Shown: positions 1-12,256 of the stretch, piece after piece
Numbering within the stretch: position 1 is the stretch's first letter
Layout of the letters: every line of letters starts with the position of its first letter
Assembly: GCA_025642065.1 (NCBI GenBank)
Contig: JAODUP010000106.1
Location: forward strand, 55,001-119,000
Direction: 5' to 3'
Length of the DNA stretch: 64,000 nt
From: Paralvinella palmiformis
Lineage: Eukaryota; Annelida; Polychaeta; Terebellida; Alvinellidae
Program-made: the position numbers and the translations under genes
The notes under the pieces: model-generated
What the model was told of the DNA's origin: nothing
Seen by the model: only the letters and a program-made list of their open reading frames with translations
Database searches by the model: none

Positions 1-178
1 TTTAAGAGAGAAGCGTTTGACTCGTAATAAAAATGGCCACAGGAAGATGCTAATGAGATTACCAGCTTCTCGATGCCAGCATGCTCTCTATAACGATAGT
101 TAAACCGGGGGAGCAACGAACGGTTAGTTGGATGTGATTTCTATTGGTTAGTTCTTCCAGACTGACAACTTGCAAAAC

Positions 179-212
<34 letters not shown>

Positions 213-234
213 AGATAACAACAACCAAAACAGC

Positions 235-265
<31 letters not shown>
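179..265. repeat. CAA then AAT microsatellites
   Basis: CAA repeats at 179-212 and AAT repeats at 232-265. The AAT block abuts a degraded LINE-like tail read on the minus strand (266-315). Confidence 0.85.
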
Positions 266-361
266 GCCTCGATTTATTAAAGCGACTTTACTAACGAGAG
301 GCAGTCATGGACGTTCTGCAGTCAAATGATAACTCAAACTAGCCACTTGCTATGGAAAGCC

Positions 362-430
362 ATCCAATAGCTCAGTTATTAGAGCGCTGCGTACCAAATC
401 TCCGGGTTCTGGTTTCGAAACCTACGGTGT
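362..430 (+). mobile_element. tRNA-like SINE head
   Basis: An A-box-like TAGCTCAGT is followed 45 nt later by a B-box-like GGTTTCGAAACC, the internal pol III promoter layout of tRNA-derived SINEs. The cloverleaf is too degraded to be a tRNA gene. Confidence 0.5.
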
Positions 431-1396
431 GTCTCTGGTGCGACCTGTGCCGAGGCAAAACAAACAAATGAATCAATCTATGCCACTATAGACTCTTTCC
501 GGAAACTGATAAATATTTATCTGGATACAACTGGATCTGATCCGGTTCTGAGAAAGATGTTCGTGTACTGGTGAAATCTGAAGCCTTGCTCTGTTACCTA
601 TTCCGGTTCTGCTATTGCTAGGCCAATTAGTACCTTTAGTTGTGGGTAATACTTGTTGTATAAGTCAGGCGACTGAGTAATTAAGGACAAGGTATTTTTT
701 CTTCCAAACTCGATTGCGAATTAGCAATGTTCGCAGTGAACATTTATTTCGCAATATCCATCCATGAAAATTGCTATATTAACATTTTCGATTTTGAAGA
801 AACAAGGCCGTGCTTGGATACGACAGAAAGGAATCTCGCGATAATTGTCTTCCGAATGACCCCGAACGCGAGGGAACGCGTACGAAATGACGACGCGCGG
901 TTTTTCTTTCGCGTAGATCGTTTGTTTGAACAATCGGATTAACCTCGATTAACTTCGTTTTCAATCCGCCACGAATAATACGTAGCCGGCTCCCTAATAG
1001 ACGCGTTATCGCCAAACTAACCGGCGATGGACGAAACACGAAATTGCATCCCTCGAATCAAACTAGCCGGTCACGCTATCCCGATAAGGATTCAAGTCCG
1101 GTGGTATCCAGACGAAATAGAATCACGATTTGATGATATCGTTATGGCGGCGTCCGGCGCAGAATACGACACGAACTGTTCACGTCCGAGAGAGTGGTTG
1201 CCTCGTTTTTATTGCTCCCCGTCCACGAACTGGCAGAGAACTGGAAGCGAAACATTCCCCTGCCAAATTTCGTTTCCGACGACGCGCACGAAATGCCAAC
1301 GAAATGTCGACATATCGGGTTTCGAACCGAATCCGTGCCCGGCTCCGTTTTCAAACTTCCACGAAATCACTGTAATCGCGTGAAGAACTGTAACAG
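431..1396. other. Unassigned stretch
   Basis: No gene or element is recognised. From about 820 to 1400 the sequence is CG-richer than its surroundings and open in several overlapping frames on both strands. None of the translations shows a family signature, so these are treated as chance ORFs. Confidence 0.4.
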
Positions 1397-1975
1397 CGTA
1401 GATTTATTAACGATGTAGATTTATTAACGATGTAGATTTATTAACAGTGTAGATTTATTAGTACTGAATTTTTATTAACAAGGTAGATTTAATAACAGGG
1501 TAGATTTATTAATAGTGCAGATTTATTAATAATGCAGATTTATTAACAATGTAGATTTATAACAAGGTAGATTTATTAATAAGGTACATTTATTAACAAT
1601 GTAGATTTATTAATAATGCATATTTATTAACAATGTAGATTTCTAACAAGGTAGGTTTTTTAATAAGGCAGATTTATTGACAAGGTAGATTTCTAACAGG
1701 TAGTTTATTAATAATGTAGATTCATTAATAATGGAGATTTATTAACATTATATATTTATTAACGATGTTGATTCAAAACAGTGTAGATTTATAACAAGGT
1801 AGATTTATTAACAAGGTAGATTTATTAATAATGCAGATTTATTGACAAGGTAGATTTCTAACAAGGTAGTTTATTAATAATGGAGATTTATTAACATTAT
1901 ATATTTATTAACAATGTTGATTCAAAACAGTGTAGATTTATTAACAATGTAGATTTATTAACAATGCAAATTATT
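1397..1975. repeat. 17-bp minisatellite (GTAGATTTATTAACAAT type)
   Basis: About 30 degenerate copies of a 17-bp AT-rich unit. A block of about 110 bp within it (1671-1790) recurs at 1834-1945, so the array also grew by duplicating larger segments. Confidence 0.9.
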
Positions 1976-2058
1976 ACTGGAACCATTCAAAGGTGTTGTG
2001 TAGTACCTGACCCCCCCCCTCTACCTCCGAGCTTTCAATCTCAGCTATTAGTTGGCTA

Positions 2059-2059
2059 A

Positions 2060-2102
<43 letters not shown>
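2059..2102. repeat. AC/AG microsatellite
   Basis: Ten AC units followed directly by AG units. Confidence 0.9.
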
Positions 2103-2108
<6 letters not shown>

Positions 2109-2499
2109 TACACACAAAATAGAGTTGTTGAAGAGGTGAATATTGAGAGCAGATGTAGACTTGCTTAAATCACGATGAGGTTCCTCTGATCTCCTACAAG
2201 AGAACCCGCTCCATAAACTAAAGCTCGCTGCTGTCAACGAGCGACCGTCGTACGATTATACCCGAGTACCGGAGCAGGTTGTTCTCATTTCAGATCAGAA
2301 GTTCTATTATGAAACATGTATTTATCATATCAGATTTCACGCGTATTTCACGCGTATCTCAGTTTCGATTCGTGTAAAACTGCACGTGAGAATTACAATG
2401 AGATTACGGCTTAGGTATTACACATCTTATATTAAACGTCTCGTATATGTGTTGTTGCTGACCTACAAAACAAAGTTGACCTGGTCGTCCCTACCGGCA

Positions 2500-3297
2500 C
2501 TCGTAATATCGTACTCGTCGTATAACGGAAAATAACATTACTGTACCAAGCAATATAATGATACTAATAACAACGTACCTGCCATAAAACGGTACTAATT
2601 ATATCGTACCTAGCATATATTCGCAATAGTGATATATTAAAATTGCTGGCGATTACGTACCTCTCGCATAACGACATCGGTCAGATCGTACCATTCATTT
2701 CATAACGGAACTAGCAATAACCTAGCAAATGTAGCACGCTTCCTGTGATGTCCTATCATAAAACCGTACCAATTATATCGTACCTAGCATATATTCGCAA
2801 TATTGATATATTAAAATTGCTGGCGATTACGTACCTCTCGCATAACGACATCGGTCAGATCGTACCATTCATTTCATAACGGAACTAGCAATAACCTAGC
2901 AAATGTAGCACGCTTCCTGTGATGTCCTATCATAAAACCGTACCAATTATATCGTACCTAGCATATATTCGCAATATTGATATATTAAAATTGCTGGCGA
3001 TTACGTACCTCTCGCATAACGACATCGGTCAGATCGTACCATTCATTTCATAACGGAACTAGCAATAACCTAGCAAATGTAGCACGCTTCCTGTGATGTC
3101 CTATCATAAAACCGTACCAATTATATCGTACGCATCGATAAGGGTACGATTAATGGCGGGCCTATCAACGGCTACGAGTAATAACCGCCAGCCATCAATA
3201 ACGTTCCCACCAATATCGTACCCATCAATAACGACATCAGGTAATATCGTACCCATCATACACCGCTCACCATTATGTTATCTCGACAGACAGTAGC
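2500..3297. repeat. 174-bp satellite, about three full units with degenerate flanks
   Basis: Unit starts (AAAACCG or AAAACGG) fall at 2585, 2760, 2934 and 3108, giving periods of 175, 174 and 174. Units 2760-2933 and 2934-3107 look identical by eye. The motif CGTACC recurs every 20-50 bp inside units and in the degenerate flanks. No coding signal is seen. Confidence 0.9.
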
Positions 3298-3712
3298 CAT
3301 CTCTGGCCGTACGCCAGGGGGGCGTGCACTACTTGTCCGGTAAACAATTAAGCCGCCCATCGGTCTAGCGATCAATCAGGATCGACTTGATGAAGCGATT
3401 CCCGATCAACCTTTTATAAAGGTTAGTCCTGCTGCGAGCGGCATCTTTGGCAGCCATCATGAATATTACTATTTTATCTTATCCGGAATGGGAAGGTCGT
3501 AGTGTTTGGAGGGGGGGGATTTGGGAAGGGGGTATTGATGGGAGGCTGTTCGGCCTTTAGTAATCTGGTTTTGGAGAGAAACGAGCGACGTTTTGGGAAG
3601 ATATTGGCCGAATAGACCGGAACTGGAGAGTCGTTCAGTTCTGAGAGGTGTTGCACGTCCGGATCATCGCCACGCGCGACCTTCGACAGGAGGGGGGCCA
3701 AGGCATCAAGGT

Positions 3713-3743
<31 letters not shown>

Positions 3744-4040
3744 AGGGAGAGAGAGAGAGAAGATTGATGAATTTACGCGGATTTTCTTTAAGAGTAAACG
3801 CAAAGCAGAAACATCACATCAGACGCGTATCTACGGATGCTTGTATATATTCGCTTCGGGTCATCTTATTGGCTATTATACATGACAGGTGGCGTCTACA
3901 GACCGATAGGCGATGTTTACATCGAGCAGTGTCAAATTTCCCATAGGACGAGCTTAGTCCGGAGCCATCTTACGGTCCACATGGCTTCTCCAAAACCCAG
4001 CTGACAACAGATCTCTAGCACAGAGCTAGCCGTGTCTGAT
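3298..4040. other. Unassigned stretch with a short AC/AG repeat
   Basis: The only clear feature is a CA/AG microsatellite at 3713-3760. ORFs crossing it are repeat translations. Confidence 0.4.
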
Positions 4041-4130
4041 GGCTGTTTCATCTTTCACCTCATTTCATTACCTCTGGAGGTCAACTGGCCTATTTAGTAT
4101 TCCACCTGCACCGGGGTGACCCCCTAAATA
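4041..4130 (+). mobile_element. SINE core domain
   Basis: Contains GTTTCATCTTTCACCTCATT, then TTACCTCTGGAGGTC and GGCCTATTTAG. This is the shared core seen in many other SINE copies of the window. The head upstream is too degraded to define. Confidence 0.65.
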
Positions 4131-4660
4131 ACAGTTTACATTTTCTAATACGCATATACATAAGCGTTTCCTGATCGGCTTCTTGACCTGATTACGCTGA
4201 ATATTTATTTATTTATTTGTTTGTTTGTTTGTTTGTTGTTTACTTTTGCCGTAAGCGACAACAACTGAATTTGAGGATTTAACGCTTTGATATCGGCTTC
4301 AGCCGCCCGTGGGGCATAGCCTTTCTGGCCGGCAATATACTGGCACGCAATCCGTAATGATCAGTCACCAATCAACCCGGAGCAGGTAGTCGGCGGATTC
4401 TAGATGGATCAAAGATGGAGGAAAGGCAGAGAGGGATTGGGGCTGTTAGAAACTGTGATTGTGGAATGGAAGAGAGAGGGATTAAGGGAAAGGATTTCGG
4501 GATGAAAGGACGAGATACAGATTCGTGGTGGGGGAGGGGTTAAAAGTATAGATCGAGGACATCCCCAGTAGTGTGTGTGTGTGTGTGTTATTATAATATA
4601 TAGTAATAAAACACACTTCAATCTTCCTAGAAGATCATGAAAACAATTTCACCTTATAAC
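4131..4660. other. Unassigned stretch
   Basis: Short TTTA/TTTG and GT repeats (4201-4235, 4571-4590). No gene recognised. Confidence 0.4.
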
Positions 4661-4665
4661 TCCCC

Positions 4666-4724
<59 letters not shown>
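4666..4724. repeat. TA dinucleotide array
   Basis: Uninterrupted TA repeat. Confidence 0.95.
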
Positions 4725-4725
<1 letters not shown>

Positions 4726-4979
4726 GGACTAAATAACATCATTGCACAGTTTGGTGGGATTATCTACGAAAATAAAGCGATTATAGTTTCGTCAGGATCT
4801 TGTAGACCCAAGAACACGAATCAGCCCTCGAAATCCTTTTCTCAAAGTAATCCAGACGCGTTCTTGAGCCAAGGTTTCATTAATCAACAGTTTATATGCA
4901 ACTTGGGGATTCCCGATCCGGAACGGTGACGTCATTAGCGTTACAAACCTACTTATTTTCTAGACAAAGCGAAGGTTGT

Positions 4980-5066
4980 CTTCTCCTCTTTCCCCTCTCC
5001 CCCTCTCTCTCCCCCTCTCCCTCCCCCTCTCTCTCTCTCTCTTGTGTGTGTGTGTGTGTGCGTGCG
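4980..5066. repeat. CT/CCCT then GT microsatellite
   Basis: A pyrimidine-rich CT/CCCTC stretch followed by GT units. Confidence 0.9.
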
Positions 5067-5449
5067 TTATCTATCCCTTTCTCATCCATTCCTCGTTTCG
5101 GTTTGTCTACGTCCGGATTGTACAAAACATCCACCGCAATAGACACCGTTCAACGTCGGAGGGAAAATCGCCGGAGAGAAATCCTGATCCGGAACGACTA
5201 ACAAATCGCCGGATTTAGTTTCTGGAAGCCGCGGACCCGTGGCTCTGAAATGGCACGTTAGTGAAGCGTAAAGGAACAGAGGAAAAGTTAAAGTAAATAA
5301 ATCAACCGACGGAAGATCGATAGAAAAATGATAGCATACTAGTATAAGACTAAAAGAATACTTTTTGGAGAATGGCAAAATGGCAATAGAAGAAGGGTAA
5401 AAGAGAGAAAGAAGGACAGAATGAAGAAGAAGACGAAAAGACCGGGAAA
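5067..5449. other. Unassigned stretch
   Basis: Unique sequence; no gene or element recognised. Confidence 0.4.
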
Positions 5450-5730
5450 GGATTGATGACGGAGAAAGGATTGATGACAGAGAAAATATTGATGACGGAG
5501 AAAGGATTGATGACCGAGAAAAGTTTGATAACCGAGAAAGGATTGGCGATAGAGAAAGGATTGATAACAGATAAAGGATTTATGAGAGAGAAAAGATTCA
5601 TGACAGAGAAAGGATTGAAGACCGGGAAAGGGTTGACGACAGAGAAGGGGTTGGTGACGAAGAAATGATTCACAACAGAGAAAGGATTCATTACAGAGAA
5701 AGGATCCATGACAGAGAAAGGATTTAATGA
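5450..5730. repeat. 18-bp minisatellite (GATGACAGAGAAAGGATT)
   Basis: About 15 units of 18 bp. Because 18 is a multiple of three, forward and reverse frames stay open; the forward translation repeats MTEKGL. There is no start context, splice signal or signal peptide to support a protein. Confidence 0.9.
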
Positions 5731-6440
5731 AGGCCAACAAACGTCTAATGAGGGATCGATTGAAGACTGATTGAAGACTGAACTATGACTGTCAGCGACC
5801 GATGAAGACTGACAGAGGACTAATAAAATATTGAAAGTATATTATGGGAATACTCGTCGAGGAAGACTTAGAGAAGAATGATAAAGGACTATGAGAAGGT
5901 CGATAGAAGGTTTAGGAAGACATCAAGCTGGAAGACTGAATACAGGATTATGTGTCCACTGAAAGGATTGAAGAACACAAATAATAACTATAATATATGA
6001 TGGGACATCGTACGTCTCGGCACGAAAATACTTCCCTCTCTCTCTCCCTCTTTTCTTCCCCCCCTCTCTCTTTCTCCCCCCCCCCCTTTCTCTCTCCAGG
6101 CGGTCTCTTGCTTAATCGTCCGAAGGCGGTATTCACGTTTCGTGGTTCTCCCTGCGTCAGTGCTTTCACACCATGCGTAAAAAAAAAGGCAGAAAACAGG
6201 CAAAGATAGAAAAACCCCATTTACATACACACATGCCTACAAAGATAGACAGAAAAACAAACAAAAGCATAGATGCCAATAATCTACCAATCTACGTAGA
6301 AAAACAGACAGATAGAAACCGGGAAAGAGATAGAAAGAGTCTCTATAGGCACACAAATCGTTGGAAAAGAACCAATCAGATTCAAATTTTCTGTCTTTCC
6401 AATAATATATATATATATATATATATAATATATATATTAT
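5731..6440. other. Unassigned stretch with CT/C tract and AT runs
   Basis: A pyrimidine tract lies at 6031-6098 and AT runs at 6405-6440. No gene recognised. Confidence 0.4.
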
Positions 6441-6454
6441 ATATTGTTTATTGG

Positions 6455-6508
<54 letters not shown>

Positions 6509-6522
6509 CCAATAAACAATAT
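6441..6522. repeat. 82-bp perfect palindrome with TA core
   Basis: Arm 6441-6460 (ATATTGTTTATTGGGGCATA) is the exact reverse complement of 6503-6522, and everything between is TA repeat. The symmetry stops at both outer edges. It could extrude as a cruciform or mark the ends of a hairpin-derived insertion. Confidence 0.93.
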
Positions 6523-7027
6523 TACGTTATGTGGCCCCTGTCTGACAGCCAAACCGTATACTCCGTTGGTTGGTCACAGTTAAAGAACAGCCAACTGTTT
6601 GTGAAATCTATCACATTAATGTCAGACGTTCATGATACATGGCCGTAATCTCACCGAACCTTGCACACCAATATCTCACACCCGGCATAACCTGGATCAA
6701 ACCAATCCTGCAACGCCGCCTGCCGCCTGCAGGCGACCCGCTAACGTAATCTGGTCGAACCTGCACCGGTTTGCTATCCACTCGGATCTGGGATAGGAAG
6801 TAATTCGATTCTCCCGAGTTTCGTCGCCTGATATGCTGTTGGTCAGCTTCCCTCCCTTTGGCTGGTTTTGCTTTTTTGGTGTGAGTCGGCGTGAGTCGGC
6901 ATGAGTTTTCGGTGTGGGTCGCTTTTTTGTTGTTGGTCGACAGCGTTCTCGTCGTTACGCTTCGTGTATGTATTAGTGTTGTTCGTGGTCTGAGTTGATG
7001 TTCGTGAACTGAGTTGATGCCATTCTC

Positions 7028-7028
<1 letters not shown>

Positions 7029-7060
<32 letters not shown>

Positions 7061-7082
7061 TGTGTGTGTGCGTGTGCGTGTG
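7029..7082. repeat. GT microsatellite
   Basis: GT repeat with GC interruptions. Confidence 0.9.
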
Positions 7083-8013
7083 TAGTTCGTGTTGTTAACT
7101 AGCACATTTCATGGTGCGGTTCGTGGCGTAATTGGTGATTCATTATAATTTGTTCGGTTCGTTACATTGACGTGCCCGGTTCGTGTTATCAATATAGGTC
7201 GGTGCTGTTCGTGGCCCGAACTGCATTCTGCGGCCGTGAAGTGGTACGGGTTCTTCGTTTTAATAGGTGCTGGCTTTTTACGTTCTGCGCTCGGGGAGTT
7301 CGTGATTTGAGTTGGGCTGATTAGCCGTATGAGTTGGTCTCATTCTGTAACGTTCTGAGTTGGCGTGATATCGTTTTCATCTGGTAACGCAATATTTCCT
7401 AGGAGGTTAACGATGTTAACGAATTGGGACAGGTAGAGGGGAAGAGCGAAAGTCCTTAATCTTGAAATAAGTAATTACACCGGTAGTGTTGCTATCGGGG
7501 AAAGGGGGTGGTGGTAGCGCGAAAAGATAATGAACCAAAACAAAAGAAGAGAATTATATTGAGCGCGGAACAGATGAAATTCGATCGATTCTTCTTGGGA
7601 AATTCCACTCTGGTATTTCCAATATAATTCGTTTACGGCGAGAAGCGGCTTGGATTATTTAGTTTGTGGGTTGCCTCCGTTTTTTTATTGGTGCCCTTCA
7701 TCAAGAACGCCATCTTTGGGTTTAGCCTGACCCACAGAGGGCGCTGTCCTGTCAGGGCGCCCACCGCATCCGACCTCGAGATGGCTCGACGGCAACATCA
7801 AAGAGAGTGTCGGTGGCCCGTCGTATAACAGGTGTAACCGCGTCCCGTATAACGGCGACGGTGGGAAGGTTATGGGTCGAGAAATTGAATTAGATTTTGT
7901 TGGCCAGCTGGGTAGTGTCTAATCTGTGGCCATCCTGTGTATTAGTGCCACGTCTGGCGGGGCTTGGGGGTAATTAACTTTGTACAGCAGAGGAATGGAT
8001 GTGGGGATGTGAC
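7083..8013. other. Unassigned stretch
   Basis: Unique sequence. 7083-7350 is loosely repetitive around GTTCGTG/GAGTTGG motifs. A CTCF-like AGAGGGCGCTGT occurs near 7737. No coding exon recognised. Confidence 0.4.
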
Positions 8014-8161
<148 letters not shown>

Positions 8162-8221
8162 GTGATAATAAGGCACAGGCACAGAGAATTTAGAACCGTG
8201 AATTCAAACTGTGTAGGAATC

Positions 8222-8224
<3 letters not shown>

Positions 8225-8260
<36 letters not shown>

Positions 8261-8310
8261 TATATTTAATAAAGCGCCCTTACTAGCATGAGCCATTCAG
8301 AGGACACCTG
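8225..8310 (-). mobile_element. LINE 3' tail fragment with AAT repeat
   Basis: AAT repeats (8226-8259) followed by the reverse complement of the LINE tail (ATTTAATAAAGCGCCCTTAC, then GAGCCATTCA), as at the end of the copy at 25890-26872. Confidence 0.75.
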
Positions 8311-8859
8311 GATTCACTGCACACAGCTCTGTCTAATCACCCGCATCTACGCCCGATCGTACGATCGTGTGATCGTGTGATCGCGAGATGACGTAATATC
8401 CCGATGAATCCCAATACAAAACAGTGGCACACACCTGTCATCTAACGAATCGCAGTCAGCCTGATAAATTATTAATTTAGCAGAAACGGCGTGTAAAGAT
8501 GCCGCCGAAGTGTGTTCGAACCAAACTGGGATGTTTTTATGTGAACCTATCCCTAAAACATCATTTCACGCCGTTAAAGATATATTCCAATCGCATTTTA
8601 ATATAACAGAGTGTGTTATTTGTTTGGCCTCGTCACTAATAAACTTGGGGATATATAGCCAAGGAACAATTGCTTAAGGAACTGGGGCGATCTTCTTTTT
8701 TTATGAATGGTCCAATCGTGTTATGGAAATGGTTGTCATAATGCTCTGGTCGTCTGAGGCGAGTGGTTGTCTTAGGAGGTGGTTGTCTTTGAAGGTGGTG
8801 GTCTTAAGAGAATGATTGTCGTATGGGAATGGTAGTCGTATTAGGGGAATGGTTCTGTC
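8311..8859. other. Unassigned stretch
   Basis: Unique sequence; a short GATCGTGTGATCG repeat near 8355-8385. No gene recognised. Confidence 0.4.
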
Positions 8860-9045
8860 TTTATGTTTGGTTCGTGGAACCCCTTCTCGTTGAATTGCTG
8901 TCCTGTGGGAATGGCTGACTTATAGGAATGGTTGAGTTATGGGAATGGTTGAGTTATGGGAATGGTTGAGTTATGGGAATGGTTATTTTAAGGGAATGGT
9001 TGTTCGGCTAAATGGTTGTCCTATGGGAATGGCCGTCTGAAGTGT
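8860..9045. repeat. 17-bp minisatellite (GGGAATGGTTGAGTTAT)
   Basis: Three near-exact units at 8920-8985, with degenerate GGAATGGTTGT-type units on both sides from about 8700. Confidence 0.8.
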
Positions 9046-9138
9046 GTGGTTTAAATCTGTATATCATGGAAGTAAATAAAAGATGAAATATTACGACGAA
9101 TACAAATGTCTACAACCGAAAGGTTGGGTTGTTCTTCC

Positions 9139-9499
<361 letters not shown>

Positions 9500-9501
<2 letters not shown>

Positions 9502-10024
9502 ATGTCATACCGCGTGATCCCGACAAAAAGAGGAAGGTTAGAGTCCGGCACCAGGGGCAATCATAGAGATCGTCCACCAGATGTCACTACTGATCTACTC
9601 ATCCCCGACTCATCCTATTGTCATCAGAACGACGAGAGAGAGATATGTCAAGAGATCGTCATGTTATTGGTCGTCATCTCTCTAACATAAACTATTGTTA
9701 ATATACAAAACATCGGACATGTGAAGGTCATATTTGACGAATTGACGAAGTAAATATACAGGATAGAAATTATGTTAAAAATCTGCATATTGCTACTGCT
9801 GCTGCTACTGAGAAAACGAAATAATCGCAAATAATCCTCCACGACTTGTAGAGACATTGTCACAATTAGTACCCTACATAATCCAGACTATACACAATCC
9901 CAGCTTAACTTGTCCCACAACAAGTCCTACATCTATATTTTTTGTCGGCTCCACATAATCTGTGTCAGTCATCAGGTCCTACATCAGTCATTTCAAACCG
10001 ATAAAACGCTGAATACTCAACGAA
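9500..10024. other. Unassigned stretch
   Basis: Unique sequence; nothing recognised. Confidence 0.4.
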
Positions 10025-10378
10025 ACATATAATAATAATAATAATAATAATAATATGTGATATTTATTTAGCGCCCTATTCAGCTAGAAGCTGCTCTGAG
10101 GCGCTTGACAATATTATTATCCCTGACTCAGACCTGTTTCCACCCAGCACATATCTCAACTCCCAATGGAGCATATAACGCATGCTGCCAAAATAGGCGC
10201 AAAGCGTTACTCAAACACATAGCCTTCGCGTCCTGTCGGGTACTCATTTGGTTTTTTTTTATTTTGATGAGTGAATCAGTCGCCACCCGACATCATTGCA
10301 GCTCGCGGAGTCTCGAACCCGCGACCGTTCGGTTACCAGTCCCACGCTCTAACTAGCTGCGCTATCACGGCTATCACG
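10025..10378 (-). mobile_element. Full-length tRNA-derived SINE with LINE-like tail
   Basis: Read on the minus strand, it starts with a tRNA-like head (GATAGCGCAGCTAGTTAGAG, later GCGGGTTCGAGACTC as B box). It ends at GCGCTAAATAAATATCACAT followed by ATT repeats (10028-10053). The 3' end resembles the resident LINE tail (GGGCGCTTTATTAAATATAC then ATT), as expected for a SINE mobilised by that LINE. Confidence 0.8.
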
Positions 10379-11040
10379 TGTTAAGTGTTACTGGCTTCGG
10401 ATATGGATTAGTAACAAATCGTTACTATAGCGACCACAACACATTACGCAGAATGGCCCCAAAATAATAACAACTAAATAACAGCATAACAACAATTCTC
10501 CGCGAACCTTCTCGGACAAACAATAATTACTGGCATTGGACGAAGGGGGGGGGGGGCGCGGCGACGAATTTCGCATACTCTGATAATCCGGAACAGTTCT
10601 CTAAGATTTAGCTTCTCTTTATCTCAGGGAACCGTGGGATGGTTACTACTCACGGAGTATTTTATTAAATGTCGGTTTTAATCACGAGATCACTCAGCGA
10701 AAAACACGATGATCAATGGCGCTCGTCTGTAACCAGGATACAGCTAAGGTGAATAATACAGACTATTGTGTTGCAGCTAAATTTATACCTGATACAGGAT
10801 GCACTGCCCAATGTATGGATTTACTTTTAAATGTTGGGATATTAAACTGGTTATTTTATGGTTTATTGGCTTACGGGGAAAATGATTTAACAATAAATAA
10901 AACGCTGATAACTTCATGTTAGAGGATATACATCAGTTTACGTATTAATGTATTCTCGGTTATTAAAATAACAAAAACCTTCTCCATCATTAACTTTACA
11001 GTTAATGATTCGTACATCGATCATCAATCAATCATTAGAT
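10379..11040. other. Unassigned stretch
   Basis: A C/G run at 10547-10557. A 68-codon ORF at 10716-10922 has no recognisable motif and no clear splice context. Nothing else is seen. Confidence 0.35.
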
Positions 11041-11490
11041 TGATCCATCCATCCATCCATCCATCTATGCATCCATCCATCCATCCATCTATCCGTCCAT
11101 CCATCCATCCATCCATCATCCATCCATCCATTCATCCATCCATTCACCCGTTCATCCATCCATTCATCCATCCATCCATCCATCTATTCATCCATCCATC
11201 CATCCATTCATTCATTCATCCATCTATTGATACATATATCTTTCCATCCATCCATCCTTCCATCCATCCATCTATCCTTCCATCCATCCATCTATCCGTC
11301 CATCCATCCATCCGTCCATGCATCCGTCATCCATTCATCCATCCATTAATCCATTCATCCACCCATCCATTCATCTATCCATTCATCCATCCATCCATTC
11401 ATCCATTCATTCATCCATCCATCCATCCATTCATCCATCCATTCATCCATCCATACATCCTTCCATCCATACATCCTTCCATCCATCGAT
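11041..11490. repeat. 450-bp ATCC/ATTC tetranucleotide array
   Basis: Repeats of ATCC with ATTC, ATCT and ATCG variants. The long forward ORFs here are HPSI-type repeat translations. Confidence 0.97.
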
Positions 11491-11739
11491 TTTATATTAA
11501 TTGATATGATGTAAAACGGTGGACGATGAACATTAAGGATATTAAATTATTTTACCATTCTCCAGTAAATATTTAAAAGTCCGTATTCAGAAATTCATCA
11601 GTGTAATTATTCCAATGGTGCCGTGTTCATTTTAATATATAGGTAATTTAATACGAACAGTTATTTTGTTTCCATCTAGAAATGGTACACCGGATGGGGA
11701 AGTTGGCGAAGACCCGAGAGTACACAGAACAGGACGACT

Positions 11740-12256
11740 TACTGCAAAATATACACATCAGGGCTAATATTAATGTCTACAAATATTTTATGATGATGAG
11801 CAATGATACACCGAGCTACATTTCGCCCACGGTGGGATCCGATATCTGGTGATGCCATTTCAATATGTTGTTACCTGGTAGTTTGTCACAAAGCAGCCCT
11901 ATAAAGTGTAGACAGGTAAACCATTTCAAACCACAAAATACAGGAAGCCTATTGGTGCGACGTTCGTTGGCTCGAGCGATACAGCCAACCATCGAGGCAG
12001 TAAACTACCATAATATCCACGTCTGTTCCACGTTGTGTCAGTCCCTCACTTTATGGAATAGATTGCCGACAGATATTAGAAATATGTCGTCTCCGGAAAA
12101 TTTTAAATCCGTTCTAAAAACACAGACCAAATCTTTTAAATCTCTTATATGGGTTTTTTACAGACATATTATTTGGGTTATTTGTAAATCTCATATTATT
12201 TGTACAGCGCCCTTGAATGGCTCTTGAATTAAATATACATTATTATTATTATAATG
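11740..12256 (+). pseudogene. LINE 3' end, degenerate
   Basis: The frame at 11990-12130 reads LTLWNRLPTDIRN followed by SPENFKSVLKT, the C-terminal block of the reverse transcriptase ORF also seen at 26640-26730. The 3' UTR follows with TTGTACAGCGCCCTTGAATG and an ATT tail. Copies differ at many sites, so this is an old insertion. Confidence 0.75.

Noticed and set aside
721..1418. Cluster of overlapping ORFs on both strands
   Set aside because: All frames are about equally open, there is no family motif and no splice context; probably a local GC-rich effect.
6237..6648. Long ORFs with IYIYIY runs
   Set aside because: Translation of TA arrays and the palindrome; the same applies at 26809-27032, 29726-30000, 33687-34050 and 51281-52048.
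11040..11504. 154-codon ORF with HPSI repeats
   Set aside because: Pure ATCC repeat translation; the 12-bp periodicity keeps the frame open.
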